Below, piece after piece: positions 1 through 8,800 of a stretch of DNA of 32,687 nucleotides. The notes beneath the pieces were generated by a model. That model searched no databases and was not told the origin of the DNA. It saw only the letters and a program-made list of their open reading frames with translations. This DNA comes from an uncultured Lachnospiraceae bacterium (GTDB lineage: Bacteria; Bacillota; Clostridia; Lachnospirales; Lachnospiraceae), in assembly GCA_902476645.1 (NCBI GenBank), contig CABSEG010000025.1, positions 1 through 32,687 on the forward strand. Direction: 5' to 3'. The translations under genes and the position numbers were made by a program. Each line of letters starts with the position of its first letter. Positions within the stretch are counted from its first letter, which is position 1.

Positions 1-124
1 CGTTCTCCCCCATCAGCGCGTGTATCTCTCCCTCTCGTAGGGTAAAGTCCACATTGATCAGAGCCTTCACACCCGGGAATGTTTTCGAAATATTTTTCAT
101 TGACAAAACTACCTGCTCAGCCAT
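1..124 (-). CDS. Sugar ABC transporter ATP-binding protein, YtfR/MglA-like (partial, N-terminal start only)
   Basis: Only the first 41 codons are in the window; the gene runs off the left edge. The protein begins MAEQVVLSMKNISKTFPGVK and reaches GEIHALMGENG, the start of the Walker A region of sugar-importer ATPases (RbsA/MglA/YtfR type, usually about 500 residues with two ABC cassettes). The start at 124 is preceded by a GAAGGAAGGTG ribosome binding site. It lies 156 bp downstream of the YtfQ-like binding protein on the same strand, the usual order binding protein, ATPase, permease. By inference it energises import of the sugar captured by that protein. The family is clear; the substrate is not. 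Confidence 0.88.
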   Translation of the reverse strand, partial: MAEQVVLSMKNISKTFPGVKALINVDFTLREGEIHALMGEN

Positions 125-280
125 TTTAACATTCACCTTCCTTCTGCATGAAAACAGCGTGGCATCATACCAGGAGTGTGCTCCTTTCTTCTACCACGCC
201 GCTTCTTTCGTTCCCAGGGAACGATGTGCTGTAACACATATATAATAGTTAGTTAAGAGGATTTGTTAGTTGTCTTTTAA
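125..280 (-). promoter_or_regulatory. Intergenic hairpin cluster between binding protein and ATPase genes
   Basis: The gap holds consecutive inverted repeats in the minus-strand transcript. There is a near-perfect palindrome CGTTCCCAGGGAACG (209-223). There is also an 11-bp stem with two G-U pairs (arms 152-162 and 194-204), enclosing a small AGGAG/CTCCT hairpin and followed by TTTTC. Such structures after a binding-protein gene commonly stabilise its mRNA or partly terminate transcription, so that the binding protein outnumbers the membrane parts. That role is inferred from position. Confidence 0.5.
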
Positions 281-1423
281 TTAATATGCACGCTGTGCCA
301 GAACTTCGTCTGTCATCTCGGTTACCTGATACTCTGTACCGTCAACTGTTACAGAAGCAACATCAGAGCCATGAGCGAAGATCTCGCCGTCTACATAGTT
401 TTCTTTGTCAACTTCTTCGCCAGCTTCCAGTTTCTCAATCAATTCCTGTGCACGAGGACCATGCAGCGGGTTACACTCTACGTCGCAGATGATCTTACCA
501 TCGATTACATCCTGTAAACCTGCGCCTGTGGAGTCAAAGGAAATTACCAGGATATCTCCATCCGGTCCAACGGTCTTACCTGCTGCCTCGATAGCGTCGA
601 TGGCGCCAAATGCCTCATTATCGTTCTCGCAGTAAACTACATTGATATTGTCATGCTGTTTCAGCATAGACTCCATAACTTCCTGTCCCTTGGCCTGTGT
701 AAACTCACCGGTCTGCTGAGCCACAATGTTCCATCCGTATGCCTCTACACCTTCTTCCAGACCCTGGCTACGTCCGATCTGTGCGGTTGAACCAATGGTT
801 CCCTGGATATGAGCAATGTTGATTTCATCAATGCCCTTAGCTTCTGCATATGCATTCAGCCATTCGCAAGCCTTGCGGCCTTCCAGCAGAGGATCTGTTC
901 CTACCCATGCAGTGTAAAGACTGTCATCGGATACATCTACCATTCTGTCTACGATGATAACGGGAATGCCCGCATCCTTTGCTTCCTGAAGCACGGTATC
1001 CCAACCAGTCTCGGTTACCGGTGCCAATAAGATATAATCTACATCCTGCTGAATAAAGTTACGAAGTGCAGTAATCTGGTTTTCCTGTTTCTGCTGAGCG
1101 TCATCAAAGATCAGCTCATAGCCATTCTCTGTACTGAAGGTAGATTTCATGGATTCTGTGTTTGCTGTACGCCAGTCAGACTCTGCACCTACCTGTGAAA
1201 ATCCTACTGTGATTACGCCATCGCCACCATCATCAGCGGCTGCGTCCTCAGATGAATCAGCTGCCTCTGTGTCTTCCGCCGCAGCGTCATCTGCTGCTGC
1301 AGTATCTTCTGCTGCGCTCTCAGTTGCAGGAGCCTCTGTCTCCGTGCTGCTGTTTCCACATCCGGCAACCATTGCTGCAACCATTGCAGTGGAAAGCATT
1401 ACCGCTACTACTTTTCTTTTCAT
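281..1423 (-). CDS. YtfQ-like sugar-binding lipoprotein of an ABC importer
   Basis: Predicted protein of 380 residues. The chosen start (1423) has an AAAGGAGGAATTAATC ribosome binding site; a longer frame to 1549 exists but lacks one and has a non-signal-like N terminus. The sequence begins MKRKVVAVMLSTAMVAAMVA and continues GCGNSS, a type II signal with lipobox AGC, so it should be tethered to the outer face of the membrane. An Asp/Glu/Ala-rich linker (about residues 27-70) leads into a periplasmic-binding-protein type I fold. The stretches VGFSQVGAESDWR, QQKQENQI and VDYILLAPV match the E. coli galactofuranose-binding protein YtfQ closely. Relatives bind aldofuranoses, so arabinofuranose or galactofuranose is a reasonable guess. 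It is followed by the transporter ATPase and preceded by a YesN-type regulator. Confidence 0.9.
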   Translation of the reverse strand: MKRKVVAVMLSTAMVAAMVAGCGNSSTETEAPATESAAEDTAAADDAAAEDTEAADSSEDAAADDGGDGVITVGFSQVGAESDWRTANTESMKSTFSTENGYELIFDDAQQKQENQITALRNFIQQDVDYILLAPVTETGWDTVLQEAKDAGIPVIIVDRMVDVSDDSLYTAWVGTDPLLEGRKACEWLNAYAEAKGIDEINIAHIQGTIGSTAQIGRSQGLEEGVEAYGWNIVAQQTGEFTQAKGQEVMESMLKQHDNINVVYCENDNEAFGAIDAIEAAGKTVGPDGDILVISFDSTGAGLQDVIDGKIICDVECNPLHGPRAQELIEKLEAGEEVDKENYVDGEIFAHGSDVASVTVDGTEYQVTEMTDEVLAQRAY

Positions 1424-1462
1424 GATTAATTCCTCCTTTAGGTTGTCTCTCTTTATGCTCCT

Positions 1463-1468
1463 ATTATA
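1463..1468 (-). promoter_or_regulatory. Probable -10 element of the sugar-importer promoter
   Basis: On the minus strand this reads TATAAT within AAGTATAATAGGAG, about 40 bp before the start codon at 1423. No good -35 hexamer lies 16-18 bp upstream, which fits a promoter needing an activator. The 21-bp-spaced repeats at 1555-1593 and an inverted repeat (aaaagtata 1508-1516, tatactttt 1535-1543) lie upstream of it. Confidence 0.5.
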
Positions 1469-1554
1469 CTTAGCTTTCGTATGAAAGTCTTTGCAATTTA
1501 CGGACACAAAAGTATAAAATTTTATCATTCGGAGTATACTTTTTCGCACAATGA

Positions 1555-1593
1555 TAAAATATTGTACATTTAGATTAAAATATTGTACATTTA
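1555..1593. promoter_or_regulatory. Two direct repeats spaced 21 bp, candidate AraC-type operator
   Basis: The 18-base word TAAAATATTGTACATTTA occurs at 1555-1572 and again at 1576-1593, a period of 21 bp or two helical turns. The second copy overlaps the stop codon of the YesN-type regulator gene; both sit upstream of the binding-protein promoter. AraC-family activators typically bind direct repeats with this phasing near their promoters. The regulator encoded immediately upstream is the natural candidate to bind here; this is inference. Confidence 0.5.
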
Positions 1594-2793
1594 TTCTCTG
1601 AGCATTCTCCGATACTCTGCCGGACTAAGACCCAGACTTTTCTTAAATACATTGCTGAAATAATGCTGTGTGGTATATCCCACTTTTTCGGCAATCTCAT
1701 AAATTTTCCACTCATCGCTGTGCAACAGCTCGATGGATTTTCTGATTCTTACGCTGGTAAGGTAATCCACAAAGGTGACACCCATCTCCTTGCGAAACAT
1801 TTTGCTTAAGTATTGTACAGATAAATTCACGTGCTCAGCCGCATCCTGAAGCGAAAATTCCGTATCCTGATAATGAAGCTCCACGAAGGCTTTGACCTCT
1901 TTTACAATAGAAGAACCTCCCTTTAAACCTTCCATTTCTTCCGCAGCTTCCAGATAGGCACTGGAAATCGCGGCATAGCCGCTCCCGCTCTTCCAGACAA
2001 TCAGACAGCTTACCGGGACATGGCTCTCCAGCATCTCCCGATATGCCTGAAGCTTTCGCTCAAATTCCTCTTCGGCTATTTTCGGAGAAATGACCACCAG
2101 ATTTCCATAGGCATCCTGACAACTGTCCATATTTTCCAGGTCGTTAAAAATCTCATTTGCCACGTTTTCCGCAACAAAATAAATTAAATCATCGTCCCAC
2201 TCTCCCGCCAGGTCCTGTTCCTTTTTGTACTCCAGCCAGATCACCGTGATGACAAAGTCCTGAGGAATGCGAAGCGCCAGATATTTTGAACGCTCTTCTA
2301 CCTCCTCGCCGGAATAATGCCCTTCCAGCGTCCTTTGTAGGAAGTCTGAAATCAGGCGCTTTCTGTTCTTTTCCAGTTCCCTTCTGGCCCAATCCAGGTA
2401 CTTGTCCTTCCTGCTCTGTTCTGCCAGCTGTTTTCTCACCCTCTGGATCATTTCGTCAAAGGGCTTTTCCATAATCGGTTTCAAAAGGTATTCGAATGTG
2501 CCAAGCTGCAGAGCTTTTCTGGCATATTCAAACCGATCATATCCTGTAATCACCACAACCAGCGCGTCCGGATGCACGCCTTTTAGCTTTTCTATGAACT
2601 GAAGTCCATTTAAAAACGGCATATTGATATCCACAAAATAGACGTCAATGTCTTGTTTCTCCGCTTCCTCCAGAGCCATCTCTCCGTCCTCTGCCTCGGC
2701 CGCTACTTCAAAATCATCATACCTTTTCAAAAAGCTGATAATTCCACTTCTTATAATATACTCGTCATCTGCAACTAGCACTTTGTATTTCAT
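1591..2793 (-). CDS. YesN-type response regulator (receiver plus AraC DNA-binding domain)
   Basis: Predicted 400 residues starting MKYKVLVADDEYIIRSG at 2793, preceded by AGAGGG; an in-frame extension to 2835 lacks a ribosome binding site. Residues 1-120 are a receiver domain with acidic pair D9/D10, phospho-acceptor D55 (VDINMP) and the K of LLKPI. A middle region of about 180 residues, common in YesN proteins, follows. The last roughly 100 residues are an AraC-type double helix-turn-helix (FSLQDAAEHVNLSVQYLSKM, then IYEIAEKVGYTTQHYFSNVF). Such regulators pair with Cache/HAMP histidine kinases and activate carbohydrate transporter genes; no such kinase is in this window. It is directly upstream of the YtfQ-like importer, with the repeats at 1555-1593 at its 3' end, so control of that importer is likely. 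Confidence 0.9.
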   Translation of the reverse strand: MKYKVLVADDEYIIRSGIISFLKRYDDFEVAAEAEDGEMALEEAEKQDIDVYFVDINMPFLNGLQFIEKLKGVHPDALVVVITGYDRFEYARKALQLGTFEYLLKPIMEKPFDEMIQRVRKQLAEQSRKDKYLDWARRELEKNRKRLISDFLQRTLEGHYSGEEVEERSKYLALRIPQDFVITVIWLEYKKEQDLAGEWDDDLIYFVAENVANEIFNDLENMDSCQDAYGNLVVISPKIAEEEFERKLQAYREMLESHVPVSCLIVWKSGSGYAAISSAYLEAAEEMEGLKGGSSIVKEVKAFVELHYQDTEFSLQDAAEHVNLSVQYLSKMFRKEMGVTFVDYLTSVRIRKSIELLHSDEWKIYEIAEKVGYTTQHYFSNVFKKSLGLSPAEYRRMLRE

Positions 2794-2827
2794 GTCAATC
2801 CCTCTTTTCAAAATAGGATTCGGAAAG

Positions 2828-2867
2828 GGAGCCATTGCAACCCTTGCTTTCCCGTTACAATGGCTCC
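2828..2867 (-). terminator. Probable terminator after the GH2 beta-galactosidase gene
   Basis: Inverted repeat with arms ggagccattgcaac (2828-2841) and gttacaatggctcc (2854-2867), 13 of 14 pairs matched with a 12-base loop. It starts 13 bases after the GH2 stop codon and is followed on the minus strand by CTTTCC, a weak U-tract. It could also lie in the leader of the regulator gene starting at 2793. Confidence 0.6.
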
Positions 2868-2880
2868 TGCTCCATGCTTC

Positions 2881-5800
2881 CTACTTCTTGATCTTTACTG
2901 TCTTTACCTTGCTGAACTGGCCTTTTACGAGCTTCGTTCCGCTCTTATAGTAAGCACACACTTTAATGTAAGCTTTTCTGCCTGGTCTGAGTTTCTTCTT
3001 AATGGTATAGCTTAACGTGTTGCCTTTCTTTATGTTGGCCACCTTCTTGAAGCCGGATCTCTTACTCTTTGTGGATACCTGAATCAGATAGCCGGAAGCT
3101 CCTGAAACATGACTCCATCTAATGCTTGCTTTTCCTTTTCTCTTGCTGACTGCTTTTGTCACCTTCGCCTTGCCCGGACGCACATACACATCATAGGACA
3201 CCGCGGCGTCTCCACAGATTGCAATAATTCTGGTCTTTCCAGTTGCCTTGGCGGTCACAGTCCCATTGTGATCCACCGAGGCTACGTCTGAGTTAGAAGA
3301 GGTGTAAATTACCGTCTTCTCTGTGGTATTTTCCGGAAGCACCGTTGCCGTCCTTCCTGCTTTGTCACCGATGGACAGCACCATGTCTGATTCCGAAAGC
3401 TTCAGAGACTCTATCTCTACCAGCGCTACGGCCGGCTCTACGGTAATCTGGCACTGTGCCTTCAGGTTTGTATTTGCCAGAGAAACCACCGTAATCGTGA
3501 CTGTTCCGGCTGCTTTCGCCGTAACCCGTCCATCCGCGTCCACGGTAGCGATCTGGTCATTTCCGGAAAGATATACCAAAGCCTTACTCTGAGTGGTATT
3601 CTCCGGTACCACGTTTGCAAAAATTTGATAGCTGGATCCCTCTTTTATGGTTACCTGTGTAGACAGAAGCTGAATGGCAGTGACCGGAGTCTGCGGAACC
3701 GATGGATTCTTTACAACCACCACGCATTCTGCATAAACCTGTTCGTTGGCCGCTGACTCGGCCGTAATAACTGCCACGCCCGCTCCCACAGCCGTAATGT
3801 TTCCGCCTGCATCCACAGTTGCTACCTGATCCTGGTCTGAAGAATACATCACGTCTTTGCTCTGCGTCGTATCTTCCGGACTCACCTGGGCTTCCAACTT
3901 AAAGGTATCGCCAACCTCCAATTCTTTTCTCTTATCAGACAATTGGATAGCGGTTACCGGAATCACTTCCGGTGTGGCTGCCTTTACGGTTATCTGGCAA
4001 GTCGCGCTGATGTCCGGGTTCGCTACAGACACCGCCGTAATCACAGCGGTTCCCTGGCTGATGGCCATTACGTTACCTTCTGCATCTACCATGGCCACAT
4101 TCCGGTTATCAGAACTAAACCGAACTTCTTTGCTCTGCGTCGTATCACCGGGCTTCACTACCGCCCCAAGTACGAAGGACTGTCCCACCACCAATTCTTT
4201 CTGGGTTTCGGACAATTCCATGGAGGTTACCGGAATCTCCTGTACCGGCTCCTTGCTTACTGTGATAACACAGCTTGCAGTCTTGCCGTTTTCTGTAACA
4301 GCCGTGATGGCCGCATTTCCCGGGGCAACACCTGTTACCTGACCGTTTTCATCTACACTTGCTACCTGACTGTTAGAGGAAAGCCATTCGATGGTCTTCT
4401 CCGTGGTATTAGAGGGAGCCAGTGTGGTTCCTAAGGTATAGCTTTCCCCAATGCCTAAAGTATATTCTGCCACATCCAAAGTAATGCTCTCCGGAAATAC
4501 CTTTACTACCGTTACAGGAACAAATACCGTGTTCCCACCCGCTGTAATGGAAATGGTTGTCTCACCCGGGGCAATACCGCGGATGGTTCCCACAGGGATT
4601 CCATCTTCTATGCTTCCTGTCACCTCTGCGATTTCAGGATTTGCGCTTTCCCATACAGCCTCTTCTGCCAGGGATGCCGGGCGCACCGTAGCTGTGATCT
4701 TCTGTTCCTTCTGAGGTTCTACAGAAACAGACTCCTGGCTCATGGCAATGCTCTGCTCTACCAGTTTCAGGTCTGCCCAGTCCGCATTATCATGACTATT
4801 GGTACCATTTTTATCCACATAAAGTCTTAACTCTTCCACGCCTGTGACATCCACATCGATGAACACAGCCTCTGAATTGGTATCCAGCAACTCTGAGCGG
4901 TATAACTCCTGATTATCTCCATAAACGATAAAGTATACGCCATCCCCGTTCTGGTTGCCCTCTACCTTAAAGTAATCAATTCCGATCCAAGCCTGAAGTC
5001 TCAGGAAATCTCCTTCGCCTTTTCCTTCCTGGAAACTGCTGATATCATAGCGAACTTCGGAGTCCGCGCATACGCCAAGACCCTTTTCAAATTCTTTTCG
5101 CTCCCCGTTTACCTTCAGGGCAATGGCACTGGAGTTGGCGCCATTACAGTTTTTGTCAATCTCCACGCTTTCCCAGCCGGAGGAAGCGCTAAGCCATGTC
5201 AGATCAGACACATACGTCTCGCCTTCCACACCAACTTTAATTTGAAGGGAGGAGGCTGTCACTTCCAGTTCCTGTCCTTGCGTATCAACGGCCGCCATAT
5301 CCGTCATGGTAATATCGGTCTCACCTGCCGAGGCAGTCTCCTTCACCTGCAGTGTCATGGTCAGGAAGCTCTCCGCATCTGAAGAGATTCCTTCTTCATT
5401 TGTATAAGACACAATCAGGCCATCTGTGTCCTCCTCTACAGAGAGCTCTCCGGGTACCCCTTCTGCTAACGCAATCCCGGGAACCTCGAATACGGCGCTG
5501 TCGTAATTCAGCTTAAAGGTCAGACTCCTCAGCTCATTTTCCAGCGGCAGATTTACCAGCGGAATGTCCACCGTAAACGCCTGTCCGGTCACGACCTCGT
5601 CCTGATCTGTGTCCGGATTCATATGCACAGGAGGCACTTTCGTGCTCATCTCCACCTTCACCTCGGAAATCTCGATATTTCCTCTCGAACTATATGGTGT
5701 TGCATTTTCCATGTATACGCGAATTCTATCCGTATAGACGGTCTCAAACCGCATAACTGTAGGAGCATTGCTCTCAGAAGCCAGCGTGGTTACCTGATCT

Positions 5801-8800
5801 TCCACAGCTACCCATGCGTCTCCATTCCAGTACTGTACCTCCAGCACAGAAGGTAGCGCAACCTTACTGCTGTTGGTCACAAAGGATAAGGATACCTGGT
5901 TAAGCACCTTTGCCTCATCCCAGAAAAACTCCACATACTCAGACTTTCTTGAGGCGCTGTTAGCCGGAAGCAGTACGGACGCTCCTCTGCTATAAGCATT
6001 GGTCCATGTGGTGGCTTCGTCTCCGTCTAACATGTTATTCGGGTAATTCTGGGTTGATCCTGTGAAGCTGGCTGTTGCCAAAGCGCCGTCATGAACCGGA
6101 GAATCCGCATCCAGTCCATCGAAGCTAAAAATGTTGCTTCCGGATCCCAATGCCTGGTTGGCTGCTATATTTACATCCGTAATCATCTCGGGATCTGCGC
6201 TGATCACAGCCTGCGCTTTTTCAGCCAGACCGTCCACCGTTCCCTCCACGGTTCCCACTCCGGAAACCGGGGTATCCCAGGTGACATTCTTCACAAGCGT
6301 ATATTCCCCGGCCGCACCGCCATCATAATGTACGGTTACGGTTCCCGGCAGCGTTACCTTCTGTTGTTCCGGTACAGAAATCTCCACCGGATCCACGGAT
6401 ATCAAAGTCTCTTCTGTTACCGGCTGTTCGGGAGCCTCCCCGGTTCCATCCTCTGTCACCTTCAGGGCTACCTGTGTGGTTTTCAGATTTTCAGAACCAA
6501 TGGTTAAGGTCACGTCTCCGGCTTCTCTTTCAGACTGAAGAATCACCAGCACCTTGCCGTGATAAGCAGATCTCTGAGAATAGGTATTCTCATCCACATT
6601 GCCCCATTTATAAAGCTCTGTGCTTTCCTGCTGTCCATTATCCACGCCGACGATCTTTGCTGCTCCCTCCACCTGGAATTTGACCAGATTATCTGCGTCG
6701 GGAACCATATTTCCATCTTCGTCAACAATGGTACACTCCACATAGGAAAGACTTGTTCCATCCGCTGCCAGAACCGTCTTATCTGCTTCCGCCTTGATCG
6801 TATACGGTGTCTTAGAAGTGGTTACGCTGTCTGTTGCTACCACGTCTCCATGCTCATCGTAGGCCCTTACTTCCAGAGTTCCTTCTTCATAAGGTACCTT
6901 CCAGCTCAGATGAAGCTTTCCATAATTGGTGCTTCCCTCGTCCACAACGGCGCCTTCGCTGGTGTAACCACCCGGATTGGTATTGTCTCCCCAGGTCTTA
7001 TCATCTGCCGTTCTCTCAGAGGTTTCCAGATACTCTTTTCCGTAAGCGGTCGTCTTCTTATCAAAGCTCTTCTTTCCAAGGGATTCTCCATTCAGGAACA
7101 GCTCTGCCGTCTGGACGTTGGCGTTTACCCACACGTCTACCGTCTCCCCTTCTCTCCATTCGTCCCAGTTTGTGGGGAGAAGATGTACCATGGGATCTTT
7201 TACCCACTGACTCTGATACAAATAAAAAGAATCTTTCGGGAATCCTGCGGTATCAATCGTACCAAAAGAGGCAACTCCTACAGGATACACATTATATGGC
7301 GTAGGCTCTCCCAGATAGTCGAATCCGGTCCATATAAACTGACCGATAAAGCTCTTCCGGTCCCTGTCCTTCTTCAGTCCGTATTCATTGGACATCGTCC
7401 AGGAAGCAAAGTCGTTGTCATAGTTAGAACCGCCCCTGCGTCCCGGCGTCTCATTAATACCCGTATTGGTCAGATCCGCATCCAGATATACACCTCTTGA
7501 AGAAGTCTGTGAGGAGGACTCTGACTCAAAGAAGAACGCATGGTTCCCGTTTTCAAACAGGCCGCCGTCTCCGATGGTAAATCGGTCAATCAGGCCATCT
7601 ACGGATTTTGCTGTATTGTAGTTTAAACCATATCCATCCAGAACCTGGTTCACCAGTCCCCAAGTGCCTTTGGCATCGGGAACGCTTCTCTCCTGATCTC
7701 CGCCCATGACTACAAGCCGGCTGGAATCCACTGCGTCCACGTCAGCCAGCAGCCGAACGGCTTCTGTATATTCGTTAATGTTTCCGGGTTTTGCGCCAAG
7801 AGGATCATACTGGTTTACGTCATACCAGGACGGTCTTCCTCCAACACCTCTGACCTCGTTTCCGATGGACCACGCAAAAATAGAGGGTTCATTTTTATCC
7901 CGGTTGATCATCTCCTGAATTACCCAATCGCTCCAGGTATATTTTACACCATCGTAGTCAATGCCCGGACTGGGAACTCCGATCATGCCGTTGGCCTTCA
8001 GGCCTGCCCAATCGGACGGAACTTCTTTCATAAAGAATTTTCCAAAATCATAGCTGGCTTTCGTGGTGCCCCATCCGTCAAAGGCCTCTTCCACCACCAG
8101 AATACCCATCCTGCGGCAGACCTCAATCACCTGCTTGGACGGCGGGCAGTGAGAAGTACGATATGCATTCACGCCCATGTCTTTTAATTTCGTAAACTGA
8201 CGCTCGTAGGCATCCGTATAGCTGGCAGCTCCCAGCGCCCCGGAATCATGATGTAAATCCACGCCCTGAACCTTTGTATACTGGCCGTTTACATACAAAC
8301 CGCCACTGTTGGGATCTTCCGTAGTTTCCTGTACCTCAAACCAGCGAAAACCGTACTCCGTGTCCACACTGTCCACCAGAGTGTATTCGCTCTCCCCCGA
8401 CTTTTGCAGGTACAGTTCGGTTCTTACGGTGTACAAATACGGTGTGCCCAGATTCCAGGGATACCACAGATTCACATTCTCGATTCTGATATCATCGGTC
8501 AGGTTAAAGGCTGTAGAGGGGTTAATGGCCATATTGTCGCCGGTTTCCTCTGCCACAATTTCTCCTTCCGCGTCAAAAACAGTGGTCTTTAAATATACGT
8601 CCGCGTTTACGGAATCGGAATATCCTTTGGCGGAAACATTCAGTTCCGCTGCCTGATAGGAAGTATACGTCTCTTCCAAATCCGGCGTACTCAACGTGAT
8701 TCCGTTTCGGTTAAAGTGCGCAAGGTTGTCCACGGTCAGATGTACCGGGCGCACGATACCGCTTCCCGTGTACCACCGGCCTGATGGAGACATATTCTGC

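Noticed and set aside
281..1423. Low-complexity Asp/Glu/Ala stretch as a possible sequencing error
   Set aside because: The frame stays open through it and such acidic linkers after the lipobox are common in clostridial binding proteins.
1424..1549. 42-residue N-terminal extension of the sugar-binding protein
   Set aside because: The extension lacks a ribosome binding site and would bury the lipoprotein signal; the promoter -10 at 1463-1468 lies inside it.
3181..4755. Periodic DNA similarity resembling a tandem or CRISPR-like repeat
   Set aside because: The period of about 250-270 bp matches repeated Big_2 protein domains in a single open frame; there are no short identical repeats with unique spacers.
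6559..7500. Long plus-strand open frame (313 codons)
   Set aside because: It lies antisense inside the GH2 coding region, has no recognisable domain and no plausible ribosome binding site; the many plus-strand frames here follow from codon bias of the minus-strand genes.
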